From an uncultured Alphaproteobacteria bacterium (GTDB lineage Bacteria > Pseudomonadota > Alphaproteobacteria > Rhodobacterales > Rhodobacteraceae): a stretch of DNA of 64,000 nucleotides. Under the pieces are notes generated by a model, which worked only from the letters and a program-made list of their open reading frames with translations, made no database searches and had not been told where the DNA came from. A program made the position numbers and the translations under genes. This document shows positions 1-9,901 of this stretch, piece after piece. The stretch covers positions 1 through 64,000 of the forward strand of contig CACIAQ010000001.1 of NCBI GenBank assembly GCA_902584635.1. Direction: 5' to 3'. Every line of letters starts with the position of its first letter. Positions within the stretch are counted from its first letter, which is position 1.

Positions 1-507
1 CAAATTGCGCATGAGTTTGAAAATCTTACCGTTAGAGAAAACCTAATGATGGTTCCTAGTCGTCAGAGTGGTGAAAATATTGTTAACACTTGGCTTTTCT
101 CAAAAAAAATAAGGGATGAAGAACAGATAAATTATGAAAGAGCGTCTGAAGTTATGGATTTTCTTGGACTGGATCACCTTCAGAATGAAAAGGCAGGAAT
201 TCTATCAGGTGGTCAAAAGAAGTTGTTGGAGCTCGGAAGAACTATGATGGTGGATGCAAAGATAGTACTTCTTGATGAAGTTGGCGCCGGCGTAAATAAA
301 ACGCTTTTAAAGAAAATTTCAAAATCCATTGCACGCCTTAACGCGGAAAGGGGTTATACATTTTTTATGATTGAGCATGATATTGATTTTATTTCTGAAC
401 TGTGTGATCCCATTATCGTTATGACGGAGGGATCTGTTTTAACTACTGGATCTGCCGAAAAAATAAAAAATAATGAACAGGTGATCGAAGCATACCTGGG
501 TGTTTAA
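1..507 (+). CDS. livG: Branched-chain amino acid-type (Liv/Urt) ABC transporter ATP-binding protein, LivG-like, 5' truncated by window edge
   Basis: Frame is open from base 1 (QIAHEFENLTVRENLMM...). ABC signature LSGGQKK, Walker B VLLDEVGAGV, H-loop IEHD. Followed by livF/livH/livM-like genes. Confidence 0.85.
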   Translation, partial: QIAHEFENLTVRENLMMVPSRQSGENIVNTWLFSKKIRDEEQINYERASEVMDFLGLDHLQNEKAGILSGGQKKLLELGRTMMVDAKIVLLDEVGAGVNKTLLKKISKSIARLNAERGYTFFMIEHDIDFISELCDPIIVMTEGSVLTTGSAEKIKNNEQVIEAYLGV

Positions 508-518
508 AGAGGGATTTA

Positions 519-1223
519 ATGGCGTTCTTAAGTGCTACAGATATGTTGGGGGGCTATGGAGAAACTACCATTTTAAACAGCTGTACCATATCTGTTAATA
601 AAGGAGAAATTGCAGTCATAGTTGGCCCTAATGGTGCGGGAAAATCTACAGCAATGAGAGCGATTTTCGGCATGTTACAATTGAAGAAGGGTCAAGTAAC
701 CTTCAATGATCAAGATATAACTAATCTTAAACCGCAAGAACGAGTTAGACTTGGCATGGGCTTTGTTCCACAAACAAATAATGTTTTCAATTCAATGACG
801 GTATTAGAAAATCTTGAGATGGGAGGCTTTATAAATCCTAAAAACATAGATAAAAATATCGAAGACATTTTCTCTTTGTTTCCCATTCTTCACGAAAAAA
901 GGGCGCAGACACTTAATGAATTATCTGGAGGTCAAAGGCAACAGGTTGCTGTGGGCAGAGCATTAATGACGAACCCAAAGCTTTTGATGTTAGATGAACC
1001 AACAGCTGGTGTGTCCCCAATAGTGGTTAAAGAACTATTTCAAAAAATCACAGAAATTTCTTCTAAAGGAATAGCTATATTAATGGTTGAACAAAATGCG
1101 AAGCAGGCTTTGGCTATTGCTAACAAAGGGTTTGTATTAGTTCAAGGAGAAAATAAATATACGGATAAAGGCTCATCACTTCTGAAAAATAAAGAAGTTA
1201 GAAAAGCATTTCTTGGAGGCTAA
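519..1223 (+). CDS. livF: Branched-chain amino acid-type ABC transporter ATP-binding protein, LivF-like
   Basis: Walker A GPNGAGKST, signature LSGGQRQQ, Walker B LLMLDEPTAG; LivF-length protein within a liv operon. Confidence 0.88.
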   Translation: MAFLSATDMLGGYGETTILNSCTISVNKGEIAVIVGPNGAGKSTAMRAIFGMLQLKKGQVTFNDQDITNLKPQERVRLGMGFVPQTNNVFNSMTVLENLEMGGFINPKNIDKNIEDIFSLFPILHEKRAQTLNELSGGQRQQVAVGRALMTNPKLLMLDEPTAGVSPIVVKELFQKITEISSKGIAILMVEQNAKQALAIANKGFVLVQGENKYTDKGSSLLKNKEVRKAFLGG

Positions 1224-2234
1224 ATGGATTATTTTAATGCGCTCGCTCTAATTACTAATTTCATAGTTATCCCAGGCCTTACTTATGGAAGCCAGTTAGC
1301 CCTGGGAGCACTAGGGGTAACTCTTATCTATGCAGTTTTAAGATTCTCAAATTTCGCACATGGCGAGCTTATGTCCTTCGGAGCTATGGTATGTATTCTT
1401 TTTACTTGGTTAGGCCAAAGCTATGGCTTTTCATTTTCTTTTTTACCAACTGCGTTATTGTTTCTACCAATAGCAGTAGTCTTTTGTGTGCTGTATTGCA
1501 TTGTAATCGAAAAATTTGTCTTTTCTTTTTATCGCAAACAAAAAGCCGACCCAATAATAACACTAATTGCCTCGATAGGAGTTATGTTTTTAACTGCTGG
1601 TCTAATAAGATTCATAATAGGGCCAGGTGACCAATCTTTTAATGATGGAGTCCGTTTTATTTTTTCAGTCAAAGATTTTAAGAATTTTACTGGGTTAGAA
1701 CAAGGCTTTGGTTTGAAAACCACTCAAGCTCTCACCATTGGAATAACAATTTTTCTAAGTATATCTCTTTTTTGGTTTCTTAACTCAACCAAAACTGGAA
1801 AGTCGATGAGAGCTTTTTCAGATAATGAGGAATTAGCTCTTTTATCTGGAATAGACCCAAATAGGGTTGTTTTAGTGACTTGGATTATAGCTGGAGCTCT
1901 CGCAACCTTTGCTGGCGTTTTATATGGGCTAGATAAGATTTATAAGCCTTTCATATTTTTACAAATGCTTCTTCCCATTTTCTCAGCTGCGATCCTAGGA
2001 GGAGTTGGAAACCCGATTGGAGCATTTATCGGAGGCTACGTAATAGCACTATCGGAATTAATTGTTACTTTTGCCTACAAACGAGTATTAGGCTATATTC
2101 TTCCGGAAAATCTTGCTCCAGAAAGTATGATGCAATTTTTAGCTACTGATTATAAATATGCTGTATCATTTATTATATTAGTAATAGTTTTAATTATTAG
2201 ACCAACGGGCATTTTTAGTGGAAAAACGATATGA
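1224..2234 (+). CDS. livH: Branched-chain amino acid-type ABC transporter permease, LivH-like
   Basis: Hydrophobic multi-TM protein with the typical LGALGVTLIYAVLRFSNFAHGELMSFGA and AAILGGVGNPIGAFIGGYVIAL motifs. Confidence 0.88.
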   Translation: MDYFNALALITNFIVIPGLTYGSQLALGALGVTLIYAVLRFSNFAHGELMSFGAMVCILFTWLGQSYGFSFSFLPTALLFLPIAVVFCVLYCIVIEKFVFSFYRKQKADPIITLIASIGVMFLTAGLIRFIIGPGDQSFNDGVRFIFSVKDFKNFTGLEQGFGLKTTQALTIGITIFLSISLFWFLNSTKTGKSMRAFSDNEELALLSGIDPNRVVLVTWIIAGALATFAGVLYGLDKIYKPFIFLQMLLPIFSAAILGGVGNPIGAFIGGYVIALSELIVTFAYKRVLGYILPENLAPESMMQFLATDYKYAVSFIILVIVLIIRPTGIFSGKTI

Positions 2235-3541
2235 CGTATTGGAGTAGAAGATTTACGGTATTTTCAATATTCTTTACTGCCCTCTTTCTAGTAGGACTTT
2301 TTCAGAGTTGGAATGTCGCTTTTGCGATCTTTAACATTTGCATAATATCAGCAATAATGGCTTTGGGCGTAAATATTCAAGTCGGCTACGCTGGGATTTT
2401 CAATGCTGGGATTATGGGATTCGCCGCCATTGGAGGACTTGCAGCAGTGCTAATATCTCATCCTCCAGTTACGGAAACACTATCCATAGGTGGATTTTCA
2501 ATATTATTGTGTGGAATGATGATTGGACTTGTTGCCGCCATCTGTGTATTCCTTAGCACGAAACTTCAGCTTTCTAAAATAACTCGAAGGCTCTTAATTA
2601 GCCTCACAATCATTATAGGTTTATTTTTCATAAATTTGATTGGCGCTCCCGCTGTAGAAAAAATTGAAGCCTTTGAACCGGCCGCAACTGGTTTTCTTGG
2701 GGGAATCGGCATGCCAATAATATTTTCATGGATCGTTGGAGCGATTGTAGCAGGGTTTATTGCTTGGCTTATAGGGAAAATAACTCTTGGCCTTCGAAGT
2801 GATTATCTAGCAATTGCCACGTTGGGTATTGCGGAAACGATTATCTATGTTCTCAAAAACGAAGACTGGTTGACCAGGGGGGTGAAAAACGTAAATGCGC
2901 TACCAAGACCAGTGCCTTATGAGTTAAGCCTTCAAGAAAGTAAATGGTTCATAGAATTTTGTGAAAGATACCAGTTTCCACTGGTTGAAACATCATCGAT
3001 AGTTGTGAAGCTTTGCTATTCATCTTTATTCCTCATAGTATTATTTGTTCTTTTCACCCTATTTGAAATTGCTCTTAAATCTCCTTGGGGTCGAATGATG
3101 CGCGCTATTAGAGATAATGAGGTGTCAGCAAGAGCGATGGGCAAAAATATAAAAGCAAGGCACATCGAAATCTTCATACTAGGTTCTGCTGTAGTAGGTC
3201 TGGCAGGAGCTATGCTAACAACTCTTGAGGGTCAGTTTACTCCCATAGCATATCAGCCATTAAGATTTACATTTACCGTTTGGGTTATGGTAATTATTGG
3301 AGGAACGGGAAATAATTACGGCTCTATTATCGGTGGGTTTCTTGTCTGGTTCCTATGGGTTGAGGCAGAACCTTTTGGCTTATTATTAGTTGAGTTTTTT
3401 ACAAGTCCTTTGAGTGAGACTAACTCTTTGCGAGTACATCTCATTAACAACGCTGCTCATATGAGGTATATAATGATGGGTCTTCTTCTTCTTTTGGTTT
3501 TAAGGTTTTCACCAAAAGGTATTTTTCCAGAAGGCAGATAG
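2231..3541 (+). CDS. livM: Branched-chain amino acid-type ABC transporter permease, LivM-like
   Basis: LivM motifs NIQVGYAGIFNAGIMGFAAIGG, SDYLAIATLGIAETI, MRAIRDNEVSARAMGKN; 4-bp overlap with the preceding permease. Confidence 0.88.
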   Translation: MTYWSRRFTVFSIFFTALFLVGLFQSWNVAFAIFNICIISAIMALGVNIQVGYAGIFNAGIMGFAAIGGLAAVLISHPPVTETLSIGGFSILLCGMMIGLVAAICVFLSTKLQLSKITRRLLISLTIIIGLFFINLIGAPAVEKIEAFEPAATGFLGGIGMPIIFSWIVGAIVAGFIAWLIGKITLGLRSDYLAIATLGIAETIIYVLKNEDWLTRGVKNVNALPRPVPYELSLQESKWFIEFCERYQFPLVETSSIVVKLCYSSLFLIVLFVLFTLFEIALKSPWGRMMRAIRDNEVSARAMGKNIKARHIEIFILGSAVVGLAGAMLTTLEGQFTPIAYQPLRFTFTVWVMVIIGGTGNNYGSIIGGFLVWFLWVEAEPFGLLLVEFFTSPLSETNSLRVHLINNAAHMRYIMMGLLLLLVLRFSPKGIFPEGR

Positions 3542-3549
3542 GATATTAA

Positions 3550-4458
3550 ATGCAAAAAGAAATTATACTTCTTGACGGTGGAATGGGACAAGAACTTATA
3601 AAAAATTCAAAGTCAAATCCTCATCCTCTTTGGTCCACATACGTTATGTCAGAGGAACCGGAACTCGTAAAAAAAGCCCACATAGATTTTATCGAAGCAG
3701 GAGCCAGCATTATTACACTTAATACTTATTCGACGACACCGGAAAGATTAGAAGCTAATGATTTGTTAGATAAATTCAGTTTTTTTCACAAGAAAGCTAT
3801 TGATTTGGCAAGGGAGGCAATTGACCACACAAAAAAAAATGTACTTATTGCAGGGTGTCTTCCTCCTTTAGTGTGGAGTTATCGACCAGATAAAGCGCCT
3901 GATTATGACAAATGTGTTGACTTGTATTTACAAATAGTTAACGAGCAGCAAGACTATGTGGATCTTTTCATTTGCGAAACCATGGCTTCGTTAAAAGAGG
4001 CGAAAGCTGCTGTTGCGGCAGCAAAGACTAGCGGAAAACCTATTTGGTGCGGATTAACTCTAGAGGATAATGAAAAATGTGAACTGAGATCAGGTGAAAA
4101 ATTACTGGATTGCGTGAAGGAATTACAATCTATTGGACAAGAAGAGTTTTTACTCAATTGCTCATTTCCTGAAGTCATCGATAACGGAATTGCTATTCTA
4201 AGCAAAAATACTAGTTTCTTCGGAGGCTATGCAAATGGTTTCACATCAATAGAACCCTTAAAAACAGCCAGTAATGTATCCGTATTATCCGCTAGAACCG
4301 ATTTGGGGGCTGAAGAATACTCTAGGCACGCAATAAATTGGGCTAATCAAGGCGCGTCTGTTGTTGGAGGTTGTTGTGAGATTGGACCACGCCACATAAA
4401 ATATTTGCACGATATATTGATTGAAAATGACTTTAAAATCGTCGATTTTTTAAGCTGA
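3550..4458 (+). CDS. Homocysteine S-methyltransferase family protein (MmuM/BHMT-like)
   Basis: N-term LLDGGMGQEL, EAGASIITLNTYSTTP, C-term zinc-ligand motif GASVVGGCCEIGPRHI. Confidence 0.88.
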   Translation: MQKEIILLDGGMGQELIKNSKSNPHPLWSTYVMSEEPELVKKAHIDFIEAGASIITLNTYSTTPERLEANDLLDKFSFFHKKAIDLAREAIDHTKKNVLIAGCLPPLVWSYRPDKAPDYDKCVDLYLQIVNEQQDYVDLFICETMASLKEAKAAVAAAKTSGKPIWCGLTLEDNEKCELRSGEKLLDCVKELQSIGQEEFLLNCSFPEVIDNGIAILSKNTSFFGGYANGFTSIEPLKTASNVSVLSARTDLGAEEYSRHAINWANQGASVVGGCCEIGPRHIKYLHDILIENDFKIVDFLS

Positions 4459-5940
4459 AATTCTCGTTTTTCCTACTGCTTCTTTCCAACCCTCATATTT
4501 TTTGTCTCGTTCGTCTGAAGAAAGTTTGGAAGAATATTTTTCTTTAATTGCCCACTGTTTTTCAAACTCTTCCAGTTGATTGTATAACCCTATTTTCATA
4601 CCTGCCAACCATGCTACTCCTTTTGCAGTAGATTCCTGAACATCAGATATATTTATCTCTACTCCTGTAAGATTAGCCAAGATTTTCATGGTTAAACTTG
4701 ATTGGGTCATCCCCCCATCTACACGCAGCTTTATATGATCTCTTTGCATCCCATCTACATCTTTTATCATGGCCTCTATTAAATCTCTTGTTTGAAAGCC
4801 AACGCTCTCTAGAGCCGCCAAAGCAATCTCTTCTCTCCCTGTATCTCTCAATAATCCAAAAATCGCTCCACGTGCATTAGGGTCCCAATATGGTGCGCCC
4901 AGCCCCGTAAAAGCTGGAACAAAGTAAATATCTTGATCTTTTGCTTCCGATGCAAGCTTACCCACTTGGTCTGCTTTATCTATTATATTAATCGAGTCTC
5001 TGAGCCATTGGACGACCGCGCCGGCAATGAATATTGACCCTTCTAGGGCATAACAAATGTTCCCATCTATTTTATACGCTATAGTTGACAAAAGCTTATT
5101 TTTACTCAGTATAAATTGATCTCCTGTGTTCAGTAGCGCAAAACATCCTGTTCCATAAGTGGATTTAATCATACCTTTTTGAAAACATGCTTGGCCTATT
5201 GTTGCGGCTTGTTGATCACCTGCAACTCCATTAATCGGTATTGGGGAACCAAGTATTTCTGATACCATTTCTCCAAAATCATCAGCGCACTCTTTGACAT
5301 TTGGAAGAATTTTTTCCGGCACATTTAAATCACCGAGAATATCACTGTCCCATTCTAAAATCTCGATATTAAATAGCATGGTTCTGGATGCATTGGTTAT
5401 ATCCGTTGAATGACTTTTTTTATTGGTAAGCCTCCAAATCAAGTAGCAATCAATCGTACCAAATAATAATTTTCCAGAATTTGCCATAGTTCTTTCAGGG
5501 TCATACTTATCTAGAAGCCACTTCACTTTCGTTGCAGAAAAATAGGGGTCAATTAATAAGCCAGTCTTTTCTTGATAACTTCTCTCTTTCCCATTTTTTT
5601 TAAGTTCATCGCAAAATTCAGAAGTGCGCCTATCCTGCCATACTATTGCTTTAGAAATTGCTTGGCCCGTTTCAGCGCCCCATATAGCTGTAGTTTCTCT
5701 TTGGTTTGTAATCCCAATACTTAAAATATCTTGCGAAGATATTTTAGCTAGTTTTACAGCGTCACGTGCTGTAGCAATAACTGTTGTGTAAATTTCCTCT
5801 AGATCATGCTCTACCCAACCGGGAAAAGGAAAATATTGCTCTATTTCCTTTTGAGATGAAGCCACTATTTGTAAATTTTTGTCGAAAACTATTGCTCTAG
5901 TTGATGTTGTCCCTTGGTCAATCGCAAGAACGTAACTCAT
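4450..5940 (-). CDS. glpK: Glycerol kinase
   Basis: FGGY kinase start YVLAIDQGTTSTRAIVFD; GVAGDQQAATIGQ; VDGGMTQSSLTMKILANL. Confidence 0.95.
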   Translation of the reverse strand: MSYVLAIDQGTTSTRAIVFDKNLQIVASSQKEIEQYFPFPGWVEHDLEEIYTTVIATARDAVKLAKISSQDILSIGITNQRETTAIWGAETGQAISKAIVWQDRRTSEFCDELKKNGKERSYQEKTGLLIDPYFSATKVKWLLDKYDPERTMANSGKLLFGTIDCYLIWRLTNKKSHSTDITNASRTMLFNIEILEWDSDILGDLNVPEKILPNVKECADDFGEMVSEILGSPIPINGVAGDQQAATIGQACFQKGMIKSTYGTGCFALLNTGDQFILSKNKLLSTIAYKIDGNICYALEGSIFIAGAVVQWLRDSINIIDKADQVGKLASEAKDQDIYFVPAFTGLGAPYWDPNARGAIFGLLRDTGREEIALAALESVGFQTRDLIEAMIKDVDGMQRDHIKLRVDGGMTQSSLTMKILANLTGVEINISDVQESTAKGVAWLAGMKIGLYNQLEEFEKQWAIKEKYSSKLSSDERDKKYEGWKEAVGKTRISA

Positions 5941-5953
5941 AATAAGACTTTCT

Positions 5954-7456
5954 CTAATTTAATTTTTTTATGTAGGAATTAAGTTCCCTTACCTGCTTGC
6001 TTGATAATCGTAAACCAAGCTTACTTCTTCTCCAAATCAAATCGTCAACACATCTGGCATGCTCTTGATTAATGTACCAAAGTACCTCCCTTTCCGTTAG
6101 ATCAGATCCGAAACTCCTACCTAAGTCTTTTTTTGTTTTAGCCTTACCTAAAACTTTTTCAACATCTGTGCCAAAAGTTTTAAATAGTCTTTCTGCCCAA
6201 TCTCTATTTAAGAATTTGTATTTTTTCAATATACCCACAATAAGTTTCTCTTTATCCTCTAATTTGAAACCGCCGCCCGGTAAATGTTTTGTCGAAGTCC
6301 ATTCCGTTCTTTTTAACTTTAATAAAGATGTGATTTTAGAAACAGCTTTTTCAGCCAATTTTCTATATGTTGTTATTTTTCCTCCATAAACGGTAAGTAG
6401 TACTGCTCCTTCCTTTTCTTCAAGCTGAAAGGAATAATCTCTACTGGCGTTTCGCGCTTCTACATTCTTACTTTCGTACAAAGCCCTTACTCCAGAGTAA
6501 TCCCAAACAATATCTTTTTTTGTTAATTTTTTTTGAAAATAATCCGAAGCAAAATTACACAAATAATCTTTCTCCTCATCGGAACACTTTACTTCATCAC
6601 CCTCTTTGTGCTCAACTTCAGTTGTTCCAATTAGGGTAAAATCGTTTTCGTAGGGAATGCTAAATATTATTCTTCCATCTTTTCCTTGAAATATATATGC
6701 ATTATCGTGATTAAAAAGCTTTTTTACGACTATGTGACTTCCTTTTATTAGTCTCACCATTACTTGCTTGTTTTTATTTTTTTCAACTTGACCCAGAGAA
6801 TTGACCCAAGGACCCATAGTATTTATTAAGACCTTAGTTTTTATTTCGAATGACCTTTCCTTTGACTTTATCGAAACAAGCCAATGACCATTTTTTCGTT
6901 GAACATTAGTTACTTTGGAATACGAGAAAGCTTTTGCCCCTCTTTTTTCTGCATCCAAAATATTTAGTAGCACTAGTCGCGAATCTTCCACCCAGCAATC
7001 TGTATATGCCAATGCTTTCGTATAAGACTGGTCTAAACAACTACCAAATGGATTATTTCGCAAATCAAACCCAACACTTTTCGAAAGCTTCGTAGAGCCC
7101 CCCAATAAATCATAAATGTATAAACCAAGCCTTAAAATCCAATAGGATCTCAGGTTTTTGTTATGGGGAAGTATAAATTGCAGTGGCCAGCTTATATGAG
7201 GCATTAGATTTAGGAGTATGTCTCGTTCTCGAAGAGACTCTTTTACGAGTCTGAATTGATAAGACTCTAAGTATCTCAAACCACCATGAAATAACTTTGT
7301 GGAAGAAGAGGATGTTGCCGAGCCAAAATCACCCATTTCGGCCAATCCACACTTAAATCCACTACCTGCAGCATCTCTTAAAATTCCTGCACCATTCACC
7401 CCGCCACCTATAATGAAGATATCGAAGTCGGTTTCATCCTTTTTCTTGTTTCTCAT
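5954..7456 (-). CDS. glpD: Glycerol-3-phosphate dehydrogenase (FAD-dependent)
   Basis: FAD Rossmann IIGGGVNGAGILRDAAGSG, SSSSTKLFHGGLRYLE, LIGTTEVEH; adjacent to glpK. Confidence 0.93.
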   Translation of the reverse strand: MRNKKKDETDFDIFIIGGGVNGAGILRDAAGSGFKCGLAEMGDFGSATSSSSTKLFHGGLRYLESYQFRLVKESLRERDILLNLMPHISWPLQFILPHNKNLRSYWILRLGLYIYDLLGGSTKLSKSVGFDLRNNPFGSCLDQSYTKALAYTDCWVEDSRLVLLNILDAEKRGAKAFSYSKVTNVQRKNGHWLVSIKSKERSFEIKTKVLINTMGPWVNSLGQVEKNKNKQVMVRLIKGSHIVVKKLFNHDNAYIFQGKDGRIIFSIPYENDFTLIGTTEVEHKEGDEVKCSDEEKDYLCNFASDYFQKKLTKKDIVWDYSGVRALYESKNVEARNASRDYSFQLEEKEGAVLLTVYGGKITTYRKLAEKAVSKITSLLKLKRTEWTSTKHLPGGGFKLEDKEKLIVGILKKYKFLNRDWAERLFKTFGTDVEKVLGKAKTKKDLGRSFGSDLTEREVLWYINQEHARCVDDLIWRRSKLGLRLSSKQVRELNSYIKKLN

Positions 7457-7461
7457 AAATC

Positions 7462-8070
7462 TTAAAGAATGTGTAAAAGCTCAGACCAACCGTCAACAAG
7501 CATCTTTATCGTCAGATAGACAAGAAAAACTAACCCAACCCACGAAAGCCATGGAAATTTTGTCATTACACGCATTATAATGGTCGCAAAAAATGCCATC
7601 AGTACTATGGCTAAAACCAAGCCAAAAACTAATAACGCAGTATCTTCTCTTGCTATGGCAGCAACAGCTACGACGTTATCTAAAGACATTGAAATATCGG
7701 CTACGGCTATTGTAAATAGTGCTTGAGAAAACTGTTGCTTTTCAGTCAGTTTTTCTGATAGCTCGGTTTTTACTTCAGTATCAGTCTTAGTGCCTGAATG
7801 ACGTATTTCCTTGAAAAAGCGCCAACAAACAAATGCCAAAAGTAGTCCACCAAAAATTAATATCCCAGGTATCTGAATTAAAACAGACGCTATGGCAGCG
7901 AAAATAATTCTGAACCCTGCCGCTAATGCCAACCCCCAAAAAATAACTCTTTTTCTGAATTTCTCAGATAAGCCTGCTGCGGCCATACCAATTATAATAG
8001 CATTATCACCAGACAGAAATATGTCAGCTAAAATCACTTGAACTAGCTCAAATAGTGAAAAATTCATCAT
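7462..8070 (-). CDS. TerC/YjbE family integral membrane protein
   Basis: TerC motifs ILADIFLSGDNAIIIGMAAAGL and DISMSLDNVVAVAAIA; multi-TM. Confidence 0.88.
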   Translation of the reverse strand: MMNFSLFELVQVILADIFLSGDNAIIIGMAAAGLSEKFRKRVIFWGLALAAGFRIIFAAIASVLIQIPGILIFGGLLLAFVCWRFFKEIRHSGTKTDTEVKTELSEKLTEKQQFSQALFTIAVADISMSLDNVVAVAAIAREDTALLVFGLVLAIVLMAFFATIIMRVMTKFPWLSWVGLVFLVYLTIKMLVDGWSELLHIL

Positions 8071-8162
8071 ATCGTAATTATTTATTTATTGCTTTTGACA
8101 CTTCGGGTTTAGTAGCTTATCGTCGTTATTTCAAATAAAATCTTCTTCAAAAGTAAATTTTT

Positions 8163-9278
8163 ATGAAAAAAAGCTCTATCCATAGTATGCAAGATGCTCG
8201 CTATCTAGCCAAAAAAAAGCTTCCTTCAATGATCTTTGATTATCTAGATGGTGTAGCACTCGAAGCAGATGGTTACTATTCCAATGCTGAATACTTTAAA
8301 GCAATTAAGCTATCGCAGAATGTCCTCGCTGGTGGCGGTTCAAAAAAAATATCCAAAAAAATATTGGGAAAATCATATGATCTACCTTTTGGAATTGCGC
8401 CAATGGGTATGTGTAATCTTGTTAGCTCAAAAGCAGATTATGCAATTGGGAAAATAGCAAAAACTTTCAATATTCCGGTTTGCTATTCCACAATGGCTTC
8501 TACATCACTAGAAAATACTTTTAAAATTACTGGTGATTTAGGTTGGTTTCAACTCTATGTTTATGATGATTTAAAATCGGGTCTTAATTTGGCCAAGAGA
8601 GCGCAAGTAGCTGGTTATAAAACATTGATATTAACTGTTGATGTACCAGAATTAGGTCGAAGACCAAGAGAGCTTAAACATAATTTTTCAGCAAATTTTA
8701 AACCAAATTTTAAGCAAGTTTTAGATTGCGCCATGCATCCAAAATGGAGTTTAGATCTTTTAGCTCATGGCATTCCAAGACCCCAAAACTTTGATAAAGA
8801 TTTGAAGATAAACAGAAATAAACCACGAGGAGCTGCCGATTGGAATTTTCTAAAAGACTTACGAGCGGTTTGGAAGGGTAAATTAATTATAAAAGGCATC
8901 CTTAACCCTAAAGATGCAAAAAAAGCAGAGAGCCTTGGGGCAGATGCTATTTATGTCTCCGGCCATGGCTCAAGACAATTTGATAGCAGCCCTATACCCA
9001 TACATCAAATATTGAAAATACGAAGATCGATAAATAAAAATACCATTTTGATATATGATACTGGAATAAGAAACGGAGAGGACATCCTTAAAGCGCTCTG
9101 TTTGGGGGCAGACTTCGTGATGATTGGAAAGCATGCATTGTTTTCTATAGCAGCCGAAGGATTTAATGGCTTAGTTCAAATGACTAACAATCTGAAAAAA
9201 GAGATAGAGATAGCCATGGCTCAAATGGGCACTTTTGATGTAAACAAATTAAACGCTAAACATTTAGAAGACTTCTAA
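8163..9278 (+). CDS. FMN-dependent alpha-hydroxy-acid oxidase/dehydrogenase family protein (divergent LldD-like)
   Basis: FGIAPMGMCNL, WFQLYVYDD, LTVDVPELGRRPRELKHNF, KLIIKGILNPKDA, SGHGSRQFD; family-length protein. Confidence 0.85.
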   Translation: MKKSSIHSMQDARYLAKKKLPSMIFDYLDGVALEADGYYSNAEYFKAIKLSQNVLAGGGSKKISKKILGKSYDLPFGIAPMGMCNLVSSKADYAIGKIAKTFNIPVCYSTMASTSLENTFKITGDLGWFQLYVYDDLKSGLNLAKRAQVAGYKTLILTVDVPELGRRPRELKHNFSANFKPNFKQVLDCAMHPKWSLDLLAHGIPRPQNFDKDLKINRNKPRGAADWNFLKDLRAVWKGKLIIKGILNPKDAKKAESLGADAIYVSGHGSRQFDSSPIPIHQILKIRRSINKNTILIYDTGIRNGEDILKALCLGADFVMIGKHALFSIAAEGFNGLVQMTNNLKKEIEIAMAQMGTFDVNKLNAKHLEDF

Positions 9279-9308
9279 AGGAGTTTAACATTATCCGTAC
9301 ATAATTTT

Positions 9309-9818
9309 TCAATCTAAAGACAGTCCAACTTTTATTTGAATTTTGGAGCCTATCTCATAATAGCGCCCTGTCAGGCTCGAACCAGTAAATCCATTCCAAC
9401 TGTATATCACTCTATAGCTTTCTACAGCATTTTGTTGGCTAACAACCTGTACAACTTCACATCTCTTTTCTGTGTTATAACCAACAACTTTCGTAGTTGT
9501 TTTTTGTTGTTCGGCCGCTACAACTCCTCCCATAACTGCCCCAACCCCAGCCGCATTATTATCATTTGTTAATGCTTTACCTATTAGGGCTCCAACCACC
9601 ATTCCTCCTAACACATCGGCTCCTGATGCGCCATTACCACTGACCACCTTCCCATAAACAGGTATTTTTATATTTCTGCAACGTGTCTCAGGTGTGTAAA
9701 TGTTTGTGCTTGAGTAAACTGGCTCAATTGACTGTACAGTGCCCGTGACATAATAAGCCTCTGCAAATAATGCTGAAAAAGAAAATAAAGCTAGGATTGT
9801 GGTAATTGTTCTTAACAT
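9309..9818 (-). CDS. Glycine-zipper 2TM-type outer-membrane/exported protein
   Basis: ORF 9309..9860 has an internal Met at 9818 that starts a signal peptide (MLRTITTILALFSFSALFAEA). Glycine-rich GGMVVGALIGKALTNDNNAAGVGAVMGGVVA. Confidence 0.7.
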   Translation of the reverse strand: MLRTITTILALFSFSALFAEAYYVTGTVQSIEPVYSSTNIYTPETRCRNIKIPVYGKVVSGNGASGADVLGGMVVGALIGKALTNDNNAAGVGAVMGGVVAAEQQKTTTKVVGYNTEKRCEVVQVVSQQNAVESYRVIYSWNGFTGSSLTGRYYEIGSKIQIKVGLSLD

Positions 9819-9867
9819 TTTGATCTCCGACAATGAACGTTTCCTTTTAATATACACCAAAAATATT

Positions 9868-9901
9868 AAAAAAAAAGCCGAACAAAAAATTGTTCGGCTT
9901 T
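9868..9901 (-). terminator. Intrinsic terminator, minus strand
   Basis: Perfect 12-bp inverted repeat AAAGCCGAACAA-AAAA-TTGTTCGGCTTT (9874-9901). On the minus strand it is followed by a T run (A run at 9868-9876 on +). Confidence 0.88.

Noticed and set aside
8071-8162. Mn-sensing yybP-ykoY riboswitch upstream of the TerC-family gene
   Set aside because: The gap is only 92 bp, shared with a divergent gene, and I could not see the conserved loop motifs.
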